Assembly (NCBI RefSeq): GCF_013377885.1
Contig: NZ_JABKAU010000021.1
Location: 1 to 64,000, forward strand
Source: Hymenobacter lapidiphilus
GTDB lineage: Bacteria > Bacteroidota > Bacteroidia > Cytophagales > Hymenobacteraceae
Direction: 5' to 3'
DNA: 64,000 bases
Shown: positions 17,724 through 25,087 of the stretch, piece after piece
How the letters are laid out: the number at the start of each line of letters is the position of its first letter
Position numbering within the stretch: the stretch's first letter is position 1
Notes under the pieces: generated by a model
What the model was told of the DNA's origin: nothing
Databases searched by the model: none
The model's input: only the letters and a program-made list of their open reading frames with translations
Position numbers and translations under genes: made by a program

Positions 17724-18137
17724 ATGATGGCAAATGACCAGAAAAATCCCAATGACGAGCAGCAGAATGAGCATAACCGCACCCAGCAGCAGGTAGCCAA
17801 CGCCGGCAACAATGTCCCGCGCCCCGAAAATGTGGGTGGCGTGAGCGTGCAGCAGCAGGGTGGCAAGTCGCTTACTTCCGCGCCTGAGCCGGAAGGTGAC
17901 CACGGCGGCAACCGCGGTGGCAGCCAGGATGACGGCCCCAAAAGCGCCAAAGGCAGCAGCAACCGCGGCGGTCAGCCCGGTGCCGATCAGAAAAACGATG
18001 GCGGTGGCTCGGATGCCGAAAATGCCGATCAAACAAAGAACACTACCGCCTACAATATCGAGTATTCTAACGCCCGCTCGGCCCCCAGCTCGGCCAACGA
18101 CGGCGGCAAAATGGGTGACGCCGACAACCCGGCCTAG
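17724..18137 (+). CDS. Hydrophilic, intrinsically disordered protein
   Basis: A 137-residue protein almost wholly made of Asn, Gln, Gly, Asp, Lys, Ser and Ala, with no hydrophobic core, signal peptide or membrane segment. Composition resembles hydrophilin/stress-type disordered proteins. The start may be either of the two adjacent ATGs at 17724 and 17727. An open frame on the opposite strand (17691-18032) reads as a hydrophobic protein, but that is the expected mirror of hydrophilic codons. It sits 44 bases before a second short protein of the same kind, so the two are probably co-expressed. Confidence 0.6.
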   Translation: MMANDQKNPNDEQQNEHNRTQQQVANAGNNVPRPENVGGVSVQQQGGKSLTSAPEPEGDHGGNRGGSQDDGPKSAKGSSNRGGQPGADQKNDGGGSDAENADQTKNTTAYNIEYSNARSAPSSANDGGKMGDADNPA

Positions 18138-18181
18138 TTGGGTTCGGCGCAGCGCTTTTTCACCCTCTGATTCCTAGACCG

Positions 18182-18418
18182 ATGCAAGACTCTCCCAAAA
18201 AAGACCAGCAGCCCAACGCCGCCGCCACAGTAGCCGACGGTGCGGGCGAAGCCGCCCAGCAAACCGATTCGCCGGCCACTACCGGCGCAAACCCCGATGC
18301 CGCCATTCCCGAAAGCACCCAGGAAGACATGGGCGACGGCGCGGGCATCCGCGGCGGCTACGGCAACAGCGACCAGACCAACGGCCTCGAAGGTGGCCCC
18401 CAGACACCTTCCAAGTAA
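18182..18418 (+). CDS. Small hydrophilic disordered protein
   Basis: A 78-residue protein rich in Gly, Asp, Asn, Gln, Ala and Pro, beginning MQDSPKKDQQPNAAA and ending GGPQTPSK. It lacks any structured domain or export signal. Its composition matches the preceding gene. It is followed 20 bases later by a strong hairpin terminator, supporting the pair as a two-gene unit. Function unknown; a desiccation- or osmotic-stress hydrophilin is one guess based on composition only. Confidence 0.6.
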   Translation: MQDSPKKDQQPNAAATVADGAGEAAQQTDSPATTGANPDAAIPESTQEDMGDGAGIRGGYGNSDQTNGLEGGPQTPSK

Positions 18419-18438
18419 GCCAACGGTTTGTATCGTAA

Positions 18439-18494
18439 AAACACCCGACCCGCACCCCGGACCTATGTTTCGGAGTGCGGGTCGGGTGTTTTTT
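18439..18494 (+). terminator. Strong hairpin terminator
   Basis: AACACCCGACCCGCAC pairs with GTGCGGGTCGGGTGTT, followed by TTTT. It ends the two-gene disordered-protein unit and rules out the long upstream extension of the serine hydrolase frame. Confidence 0.85.
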
Positions 18495-18544
18495 GCCTTG
18501 CCTCCCGTTCGTGTCAGCTACTTGCTACCATATTCCGGCCATCC

Positions 18545-19747
18545 ATGCGCTACCTGCTTCTTTGTCTGTTCCTCACTGCAACCGGCGCGGCGTACGGCCA
18601 GAACCCGTTGCCCCAGCTGCTGCGCACCGACCCAACGCTGGCGGCCGTGGCCCGGCAGGCCGGCAAGTACCGCCTACAAATTCTGTACACCCAAATCAGG
18701 CGCGATGCGCAGGGCCGGCCGCATTTCAAGTCCTATAGCTACCGGCTACGGCCCGGCGAGTATTTCTATCCGGCCAGTGCCATTAAGCTGCCCGCCGCCC
18801 TGCTGGCCCTCGAAAAGCTCCACGAACTGCGCCAGACTCAGCCCGAGTTGCGCAGCAACGCTCCACTCCGCATAGCCGCCGCCGGCTGGGGCCAAACGCC
18901 GGTAGAGTATGACAGCACCAGCGCCGACGGCCGTGCCAGCCTGGCGCACTATGTGCACAAAATGCTGCTGGTGAGTGATAACGATGCCTATAACCGCCTC
19001 TACGAATTTGTGGGTCCGGCCGGGCTGAACCAGGGGCTGCGCGCCCACGGCCTGCACCGCACCGTGCTGCGCCACCGCCTTTCGGTGGGCGACCAGGACT
19101 CCACGGCCCGCCATACCAACCCGCTGGCCCTGTACACCGATACCACGCTGGCCCGGCCGCTATACCTGCAGCCGGCCGCCTATTTTGGGGGCCGCTGGCC
19201 GCGGGGCGCGCGCCGCGGCCGCCACATCGGATCGGCTTATCTGGAGGGCCAGCAGCGCATCAACCAGCCGCTCGATTTCAGCACTAAAAACGCCACCACT
19301 CTGGCCGATCTGCAGCGCAGCCTACAGCTGGTGCTGTTTCCCGAAACCGTGCCGCCCGCCCAGCGCCTGCGCCTCGATTCGGCTGACCGACGCCTAGTGC
19401 TCAACAGCCTGCACCAGCTGCCCCGCCAAAGCCAGCATCCGTGCTATCCGCCGGCCGATTACCCTGATAACCACGTTAAGTTTCTGCTGGCCGGCGGCCC
19501 CGCCGGGCCGCTGCCGGAAGGCGTGCGCATCTACAATAAAATAGGGTTGGCCTACGGTTTTCTCATCGACAACGCCTACATCGTTAGCCCCGAAACCGGC
19601 GTCGAGTTCCTGCTTAGCGCCGTTGTCTACGTGAACTCCGACGGCGTGCTCAACGACGATAAATACGACTACGATTCCGTTGGTTTCCCGTTCCTGCGCC
19701 GCCTGGGCGAGGTGGTGTACGAGCATGAGAAAAGCCGCCTGAAGTAA
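18545..19747 (+). CDS. Secreted serine hydrolase (class A beta-lactamase-like fold)
   Basis: A 400-residue exported protein with signal peptide 1-19 (cut after GAAYGQ). The beta-lactamase/penicillin-binding fold is shown by Ser78-x-x-Lys81 (YPASAIKLP) and an SDN motif (144-146) in LLVSDNDAYNRLYEF. A K-T/S-G triad equivalent is less clear (YNKIGLAYGFLIDN near the C-terminus). It may be a peptidoglycan DD-peptidase or an esterase rather than a true beta-lactamase. The start is set by the signal peptide and by the terminator immediately upstream. The downstream VanX-like dipeptidase, 79 bases away, also acts on cell-wall D-amino acid peptides. Confidence 0.82.
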   Translation: MRYLLLCLFLTATGAAYGQNPLPQLLRTDPTLAAVARQAGKYRLQILYTQIRRDAQGRPHFKSYSYRLRPGEYFYPASAIKLPAALLALEKLHELRQTQPELRSNAPLRIAAAGWGQTPVEYDSTSADGRASLAHYVHKMLLVSDNDAYNRLYEFVGPAGLNQGLRAHGLHRTVLRHRLSVGDQDSTARHTNPLALYTDTTLARPLYLQPAAYFGGRWPRGARRGRHIGSAYLEGQQRINQPLDFSTKNATTLADLQRSLQLVLFPETVPPAQRLRLDSADRRLVLNSLHQLPRQSQHPCYPPADYPDNHVKFLLAGGPAGPLPEGVRIYNKIGLAYGFLIDNAYIVSPETGVEFLLSAVVYVNSDGVLNDDKYDYDSVGFPFLRRLGEVVYEHEKSRLK

Positions 19748-19826
19748 GCTATTGGTCGTTAGCTTTCCGGCAAATAAAAGAGCATAAAGCGAACGACTAC
19801 TAGCGCTCAGCTAAACGCTTAAAAGA

Positions 19827-20453
19827 ATGCGTAACCCCTACAATCTTCCGCTAATCTGCTCCGTAGAACAGTACCGGGCGCAGGTGGACGCCGACCCCGA
19901 CCAGGAGCTGGTGGACCTGGTGGCCTGGGTGCCCGGCCTCGTGCCGGACCTGCGCTACGCCACCGCCAACAACCTGGCCGGCCGGCCACTGTATACCCGC
20001 GCTCAGGCTGTGGCGCGCCGGCCGGTGGCCGTGGCGCTGGCCCGGGTGCAGCAGCGCCTGGCCCCGCATGGCGTGGGCCTGTGCGTGTACGATGCCTACC
20101 GGCCCTACCACGTTACGCGCGCATTCTACGAGCTGATTGGAAACGAGGACTTTGCCGCGCCGCCCTGGCGTGGTTCGCGCCACAACCGCGGCTGCTCGGT
20201 TGATGTGGGACTGGTCCAGCTCGGCACCGGCCAACCCCTGCCGCTGCCCACCGCCTTCGACGAGCTAACGCCCGCCGCCCATGTCGGCTATAATGATCTG
20301 CCGGGCCACATGTTGTTCAACCGCAGCCTGCTGCTGGCCGGCATGGGGCTGGAGGGCTTCCGTAACTACCCCGCCGAGTGGTGGCACTTCGACCACCCCT
20401 GCTGGCCCGAGTTCGACCTGCTGGATTTGTCGTTCGAAGAACTGGCTCTTTGA
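19827..20453 (+). CDS. D-alanyl-D-alanine dipeptidase (M15D, VanX/DdpX-like)
   Basis: A 208-residue zinc dipeptidase that hydrolyses D-Ala-D-Ala. Ligands are His119 and Asp126 in SRHNRGCSVD and His187 in EWWHFDH; catalytic Glu184 precedes them; Arg92 in the YDAYRPY motif is the substrate-binding arginine. The protein lacks a signal peptide, consistent with cytoplasmic VanX/DdpX forms. There is no vanA/vanH partner, so the likely role is cell-wall dipeptide recycling rather than glycopeptide resistance. Its last four codons and stop lie inside a perfect inverted repeat shared with the end of dinB. Confidence 0.92.
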   Translation: MRNPYNLPLICSVEQYRAQVDADPDQELVDLVAWVPGLVPDLRYATANNLAGRPLYTRAQAVARRPVAVALARVQQRLAPHGVGLCVYDAYRPYHVTRAFYELIGNEDFAAPPWRGSRHNRGCSVDVGLVQLGTGQPLPLPTAFDELTPAAHVGYNDLPGHMLFNRSLLLAGMGLEGFRNYPAEWWHFDHPCWPEFDLLDLSFEELAL

Positions 20454-20534
20454 GTGAGCTGTTAGCTATTAGCTGTTAGCTTTTTCGTTGAACCAAAGCT
20501 AACAGCTAATAGCTAACAGCTCACTCAAAGAGCC
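20444..20534. repeat. Perfect 40-bp inverted repeat at two convergent gene ends
   Basis: Arms 20444-20483 and 20495-20534 are exact complements (GGCTCTTTGAGTGAGCTGTT and onward), separated by 11 bases. Each arm supplies the last codons and TGA stop of one of the flanking convergent genes (VanX-like ending in ELAL, DinB ending in GLAL). It can form a strong cruciform or terminator hairpin in both directions. Confidence 0.9.
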
Positions 20535-21607
20535 AAGCCCAGCTGCTGGCCTGTCTGGTCTTCCTGACTTTCGAGGGTGGAGAGGGTGATGCCCAGCAGG
20601 CGCACGCCCAGCGGCACGGGTAGTAGCGCCAGTAGTAGCTCGTGGGCCAGGCGCTCGGCCTGCTCGCGGTGCTGGAGCGGGGCAAACAGCGTGCGGCTGC
20701 GGGTTATCTGCTGGAAGTCGGCGTACTTTACTTTGAGCGTGAGCGTGCGGCCGCGCAGGCCCAGGCGCTCGGCGTGGCCCCAGGTGGTGGCCAGGCAGGG
20801 TACGAGGCGGGCCCACAGGTCGTCGTAGCTGGTCAGGTCGTGCTCGAAGGTGGTTTCGTTGCCGATGGACTTACGCACCCGGTCAGGGCGCACGGGGCGC
20901 GGGTCCTGGGCGCGGGCAATGAGGTAGTAATGCCCGCCGGCCTTGCCGAAATGCTGCCGCAGAAACGCCTCCGACTGCTGCCGTAAATCGAGGCCCGAGA
21001 AGACGCCGAGCTGGTTGAGCCGCGCCGCCGTGGCTGGCCCGATGCCGTGAAACTCGCCGACCCGCAGCTGCGCCACAAACGCCAGCCCCTGCTCGGGCCG
21101 GATAACGAACTGGCCGTTGGGCTTGCGGTAGTCGGAGGCCAGCTTAGCCAGAAACTTATTGTAGCTGATGCCCGCCGAAGCTGTTAACTGGGTCTGGCGC
21201 AGGATTTCGGCCCGGATTTCGCGCGCCACCTGGCTTGCCAGCACTACGCCCTTCAGGTTTTCGGTCACGTCGAGGTAGGCCTCATCCAACGACAGTGGCT
21301 CGATAAGCGGCGTGTACTCGGCGAAAATGGCCCGGATCTGCCGCGACACTTCCTTGTATACCTCGAAGCGCGGCTTTACGAACACCAGCTCGGGGCAGCG
21401 CCGCCGCGCCAGCGCCGACGACATGGCCGAGCGCACCCCAAACTGCCGGGCCTCGTAGCTGGCCGCCGCCACCACGCCCCGCTCGCGCGAGCCGCCCACC
21501 ACCACCGGCCGCCCCCGCAGCTCCGGCTGGTCGCGCTGCTCCACGGAAGCATAAAAGGCGTCCATGTCGAGGTGAATAATCTTGCGGTTTTCGGCGGCGG
21601 GCTCCAC
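20525..21607 (-). CDS. dinB: DNA polymerase IV (Y-family)
   Basis: A 360-residue translesion polymerase. Catalytic acidic residues are in HLDMDAFYASVE (near residue 13) and SLDEAYLDVTE (about 103-113). The Y-family motif VVGG is followed by GVVAAASYEARQFGVRSAM. HhH-type segments and a C-terminal little-finger domain end the protein. Start: a GTG, 15 bases ahead of conserved sequence, with a consensus -7 box only five bases upstream, so the message may be leaderless. The C-terminus lies in the palindrome shared with the convergent dipeptidase gene. Probably not SOS-controlled in any visible way; no LexA box was recognised. Confidence 0.93.
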   Translation of the reverse strand: MEPAAENRKIIHLDMDAFYASVEQRDQPELRGRPVVVGGSRERGVVAAASYEARQFGVRSAMSSALARRRCPELVFVKPRFEVYKEVSRQIRAIFAEYTPLIEPLSLDEAYLDVTENLKGVVLASQVAREIRAEILRQTQLTASAGISYNKFLAKLASDYRKPNGQFVIRPEQGLAFVAQLRVGEFHGIGPATAARLNQLGVFSGLDLRQQSEAFLRQHFGKAGGHYYLIARAQDPRPVRPDRVRKSIGNETTFEHDLTSYDDLWARLVPCLATTWGHAERLGLRGRTLTLKVKYADFQQITRSRTLFAPLQHREQAERLAHELLLALLPVPLGVRLLGITLSTLESQEDQTGQQLGLAL

Positions 21608-21611
21608 TCTG

Positions 21612-21619
21612 CAAAGGTA
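21612..21619 (-). promoter_or_regulatory. Candidate -7 element (TACCTTTG) for dinB
   Basis: Exact TAnnTTTG match on the minus strand, ending five bases before the GTG start. It also overlaps the 3' end of the upstream lipoprotein gene's flank, so dinB may have its own promoter. Confidence 0.45.
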
Positions 21620-22240
21620 CTATGGGGCCTTCTTGAAATAGGTAGTGCCCGGCTCCAACCGGGGCAGTAGCGGCTCCAGCTTCATTTGGCACCTCCGCTG
21701 GTCTACGTTCCGCAAATCGGCCGTAGGAAACAGCGAATCGATTTCAAGGCCCGAAGCCCGCACCACGCGGCCATACTGCGTCCCGTATCGTTGCGGCTGG
21801 CCCTGGTTCATGAGCGCCCGGTCGAGGTAAGTAGCGTAACTGGCCGGATGCAGCTGGCCGGCTTCATACAAAGCCTGCACCTTCGGCAAGTAGCGCACTT
21901 GCACCGAATCGGGGGCGTGCTGCAACAGCAGAAACGAGGCCTCGGGCTCAGCCTGAGCCAGCACCGGCCAGCCGTGGCGCTGCTCTAATTGCTGAAATTT
22001 ATGCAGCCGCGCCGAGTCGCGCCGCAGCAGCCAGCGGTTGGCCGTATCGGCCGCCACCGAGCGGAAACCGTGCTGGCGGAACACGGCAAAAATTGTCTGG
22101 CGGTCCTGCTGGTCGGCCTGGCGCAACGAATCGAGCGTTGCCACGAGGCCAGGTGGGGCGCTGCTGCCAACGGAACGGGTGGGAGTGGCAGTGCAGGCGG
22201 CCAGCAGGCCCTGAGAGAGTAGAAGAATGCAGCGAAACAT
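21620..22240 (-). CDS. Lipoprotein, DUF6624-like
   Basis: A 206-residue predicted lipoprotein: signal peptide ending in LLAAC (Cys16). The body is helical, with HGWPVLAQAEPEASFLLLQH, YLPKVQALYEAGQ, a DRALMNQGQPQRYGTQYG segment and an ending rich in Leu/Pro. This pattern (GWP..., LLLQHA, YLDR, Q-YGTQ) fits what I recall of DUF6624. The function of that family is not known. The ATG at 22240 is chosen because the lipoprotein signal begins there. Twelve bases separate it from dinB on the same strand. Confidence 0.72.
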   Translation of the reverse strand: MFRCILLLSQGLLAACTATPTRSVGSSAPPGLVATLDSLRQADQQDRQTIFAVFRQHGFRSVAADTANRWLLRRDSARLHKFQQLEQRHGWPVLAQAEPEASFLLLQHAPDSVQVRYLPKVQALYEAGQLHPASYATYLDRALMNQGQPQRYGTQYGRVVRASGLEIDSLFPTADLRNVDQRRCQMKLEPLLPRLEPGTTYFKKAP

Positions 22241-22336
22241 GAGGCAAAATAAGCCGTCGGGTCGGTAGAAGCCGGTTGGGTTGGCCGATTGACTGCAACG
22301 CCTGCGGCGAAGCATAACCGCTTCCTGGCTTCTTCC

Positions 22337-23272
22337 TTAATCCTGTATCGGGGCTACCGGGGGCACGGCGGCCAGCTGGCTGGGCTTGGGCTTGCGGCTT
22401 ACGAGGAACACGCCCAGAAAAATCAGCAGGCCCTGGCCGGCGCGGGCCCAGGTGAGCTGGTCTTTGCCCAAACTCACGGCAATGAGCACGGCCAGCGCGG
22501 GCTGCAGGTAGATGTAGGTGCCCAGCAGCGCGGGCGAGGCGTGTTTGAGGGCCCAGTTATTAAGCAGATACGCCAGAATCGTGACGCAGACGACCATGTA
22601 GGCCACCGCCGCCCAGATGCCGGGCGGGAAGCTGGCGTAGTCGGCGGCGGTGGCCTGCTGCCAGCCCACGGGCACGGCCAATACCGCGCCCACCAAAAAG
22701 ATGCGCGAAAGCACCGTGAACGGGTGATACTTGCGCATCAACGGCATCACAATCACCAGATAAATGCCGAACGCCGTGGCATTGAGCAGGATGTAGATGT
22801 CGCCCAGCAGCTCGTTGGTGCCGGCCACCTCGCCCGAGCTACGGCTGAGGATGATGCTGGCCGCGCCCAGCCCCGCCACGCCCACGCCCAGCACCCGCCG
22901 TAGCGTCAGCTTCTCGCTCAGCAGCCAGGCCGAGGCCAGCACCGTCACGACCGGCGCAATGGTCTGGATAAGCGAGGCGTTGATGGGCGAAGTCAGGTTG
23001 AGGCCCGAGAAGAACAGCAGCTGATTCAGCCCGATACCCAGCACCCCGCTGGCAATGGCCCGCAGGTTATCGGCGCGGCCGATTATTCGGTCGTGGGGCG
23101 CGGCCAGGCGGTGCGCGATGGTGAAAAACAGCAACGCCCCCACAATGCGCAGCAGCACCAGCCCAAACGGACCCATGTAGCGCGGCATCACGTCTTTGGA
23201 AATACTGTAGTTGGCCGCGTAAATCAGGGACACCACAAACAGGGCCGCGTGGACCTTAACGGAGGTTTTCAT
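22337..23272 (-). CDS. DMT-superfamily (EamA) exporter
   Basis: A 311-residue protein with ten membrane segments arranged as two EamA repeats (about 8-140 and 158-295), and a Lys/Pro-rich cytoplasmic tail. Representative segments are YAANYSISKDVMPRY near the N-terminus and GTYIYLQPALAVLIAVSLG in the second repeat. Drug/metabolite transporters of this type move amino acids, nucleotide-related compounds or sugars; the substrate cannot be inferred. It is divergent from rarA. The entire 221-bp gap between the two start codons is a nested inverted repeat. Confidence 0.9.
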   Translation of the reverse strand: MKTSVKVHAALFVVSLIYAANYSISKDVMPRYMGPFGLVLLRIVGALLFFTIAHRLAAPHDRIIGRADNLRAIASGVLGIGLNQLLFFSGLNLTSPINASLIQTIAPVVTVLASAWLLSEKLTLRRVLGVGVAGLGAASIILSRSSGEVAGTNELLGDIYILLNATAFGIYLVIVMPLMRKYHPFTVLSRIFLVGAVLAVPVGWQQATAADYASFPPGIWAAVAYMVVCVTILAYLLNNWALKHASPALLGTYIYLQPALAVLIAVSLGKDQLTWARAGQGLLIFLGVFLVSRKPKPSQLAAVPPVAPIQD

Positions 23273-23493
23273 TTCTTTTGAGCTTCAGGTCGCAAGCTAC
23301 AAGCTGCAGGCCCGATGAACGCTTTTGCATAGGATAATGGACGGTTGTAGAGACGCAATAGTTTGCGTCTCGTCGTTGCTGATGTTGTTTGCTTAGCTTC
23401 CTGACCCGAGCCGTGCAACGACGAGACGCAAACTATGGCGTCTCTACAGCCTCCCGCCCGAAGCTTGTAGCTTGCAGCTTAAATCTCAAAAAA
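23273..23493. repeat. Nested inverted repeat filling the gap between two divergent genes
   Basis: Inner arms 23343-23378 and 23416-23451 (36 bp, 34 matching) contain GTAGAGACGC and TTTGCGTCTCGTCGTTG. Outer arms at about 23281-23314 and 23454-23487 share GCAAGCTACAAGCT and flank the inner pair. The gap begins and ends directly at the ATG codons of the DMT gene (23272) and rarA (23494). Both genes must therefore be transcribed from, or across, this palindrome. Confidence 0.85.
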
Positions 23494-24831
23494 ATGTCCA
23501 CCGGCTCTCTTTTCGATTCCGACCCCGCGCCTAAATCAAGCCAACCGGCCCAACCGGCTGCCAACGCCCCGCTGGCCGAGCGCATGCGGCCCCGCACGCT
23601 GGCCGAGTACGCTGGCCAGCAGCACCTCATCGGCCCGGAAGGCGTGTTGCGGCGCTACCTGAACGCCGGACGGCTGCCTTCGCTGATTTTGTGGGGGCCG
23701 CCGGGCGTGGGCAAAACCACGCTGGCCAACCTGCTGGCCGCCGAGCTGGGCAAGCCCTTCGCTTCGCTGAGCGCCGTGAATGCGGGCGTGAAAGACGTGC
23801 GCGAGGTAATTGAGCGGGCCCGCCGGCAGCCAGGTACCATTCTGTTCATTGATGAAATTCACCGTTTCAGCAAAAGCCAGCAGGATGCGCTGCTTGGGGC
23901 CGTGGAGCAGGGCATCGTTACGCTCATCGGGGCCACCACCGAAAACCCCTCGTTTGAAGTGATTCCGGCCGTGCTGAGCCGCTCGCAGGTGTACGTGCTG
24001 GAGCCGCTGGGCAAAGACGTACTTACTGGCCTCGTAAATAAAGCCCTGGCCGAAGACGAAGTGCTCAGGCTGAAAAAAGTGCGCGTGCAGGACTACGGCG
24101 CCCTACTCACCATCTCGGGTGGCGATGCCCGCAAGCTGCTCAACCTGCTCGATATTGTGGTGGAAGCCACCCGGCCCGACCCCAAAACCGGCGAAATCGT
24201 GCTCACCGATGAGAGCGTGCAGCAGCTGGCCCAGCAGCGCCTGGCCCGCTACGACAAGGGTGGCGAGATGCACTACGACGTCATTTCGGCCTTCATCAAA
24301 AGCATCCGTGGCTCCGACCCCAATGCGGCCCTTTACTATCTGGCCGTGATGCTCGAAGGCGGTGAGGACGTGAAGTTCATTGCCCGTCGGCTGCTCATTC
24401 TAGCCTCCGAAGACGTGGGCCTGGCCAATCCCAACGCCCTGATTCTGGCCCAGAGCTGCTTCCAGGCCGTTACGATTATCGGCATGCCCGAGTCGGATAT
24501 TATTCTGGGCCAGACGGTGGTGTACCTCGCCACTTCGCCCAAGAGCAACGCCAGCTACAAGGCCATACGGGCGGCGCGGGCGCTGGTGCGCCAGCAGGGC
24601 GTGCTGCCCGTGCCGCTTCCGCTGCGCAACGCCCCCACCAAGCTCATGAAGGAACTCGATTACGGCAGCCAGTACCAGTACTCGCACGATTACCCCGGCC
24701 ACTTCGCCTACCAGGAGTTCCTGCCCGAGCCCTTGAGCGGCACCACCTTCTACCAGCCCGCCGACAACCCCGCCGAAACCAAAGCCCGCGAGCGGCTGCG
24801 GGAGCTGTGGGGCCAGAAGTACGGCATGTAG
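23494..24831 (+). CDS. rarA: Replication-associated recombination protein A (AAA+ ATPase)
   Basis: A 445-residue clamp-loader-like ATPase (RarA/MgsA, Rad17/WRNIP1 relatives) acting at stalled forks. Walker A is [12 protein letters not shown] (about residues 68-79), Walker B is [10 protein letters not shown], and sensor 1 is [13 protein letters not shown]. The C-terminal tetramerisation domain includes [20 protein letters not shown] and [12 protein letters not shown], then [14 protein letters not shown]. The frame opens at 23389 but that segment lies in the palindrome, so the ATG at 23494 is taken. Its stop codon (24829-24831) lies inside a GC-rich REP unit (GTAGGGGCGGGG). Confidence 0.95.
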   Translation: MSTGSLFDSDPAPKSSQPAQPAANAPLAERMRPRTLAEYAGQQHLIGPEGVLRRYLNAGRLPSLILWGPPGVGKTTLANLLAAELGKPFASLSAVNAGVKDVREVIERARRQPGTILFIDEIHRFSKSQQDALLGAVEQGIVTLIGATTENPSFEVIPAVLSRSQVYVLEPLGKDVLTGLVNKALAEDEVLRLKKVRVQDYGALLTISGGDARKLLNLLDIVVEATRPDPKTGEIVLTDESVQQLAQQRLARYDKGGEMHYDVISAFIKSIRGSDPNAALYYLAVMLEGGEDVKFIARRLLILASEDVGLANPNALILAQSCFQAVTIIGMPESDIILGQTVVYLATSPKSNASYKAIRAARALVRQQGVLPVPLPLRNAPTKLMKELDYGSQYQYSHDYPGHFAYQEFLPEPLSGTTFYQPADNPAETKARERLRELWGQKYGM

Positions 24832-24999
24832 GGGCGGGGCTTGCCCCCGCCCGCCATTGAACGGTTATCGGTAAACAGCAGGCCGGAACGATGTAGGGGC
24901 GGGGCTTGCCCCCGCCCGCCGTTAACGCCATTGAACAAAACTGTTGGAATGGTTCCAACAGCGGGCGGGGGCAAGCCCCGCCCCTACGTCGTTCCGGCC
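24828..24999. repeat. Cluster of three GC-rich palindromic repeat units
   Basis: Two direct units (24828-24864 and 24881-24923) and one inverted unit (24961-24999) of GTAGGGGCGGGGCTTGCCCC. The second and third also share the flank GGCCGGAACGA. The first unit provides the TAG stop of rarA. Because all three arms are complementary, several alternative hairpins can form between rarA and sppA. Confidence 0.85.
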
Positions 25000-25048
25000 G
25001 CAAAACAGGCTGTTGGTTGAATAGCCGGCGGCGGGGCAGCAAAGCGCT

Positions 25049-25056
25049 TACATTTG
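25049..25056 (+). promoter_or_regulatory. Candidate -7 element (TACATTTG) for sppA
   Basis: Exact TAnnTTTG match 32 bases before the sppA start. No correctly spaced TTG was found. Confidence 0.4.
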
Positions 25057-25087
25057 TTATCAGACCTCACTTGCCTAGCTTATCTCC

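Noticed and set aside
17691-18032. Hydrophobic 113-residue minus-strand frame
   Set aside because: Mirror of the disordered hydrophilic protein; complementing hydrophilic codons yields hydrophobic ones. The plus frame is followed by a similar second gene and a terminator.
19827-20453. Glycopeptide (vancomycin) resistance
   Set aside because: A VanX-like dipeptidase alone, with no VanA/VanH-like ligase or dehydrogenase nearby, does not indicate resistance.
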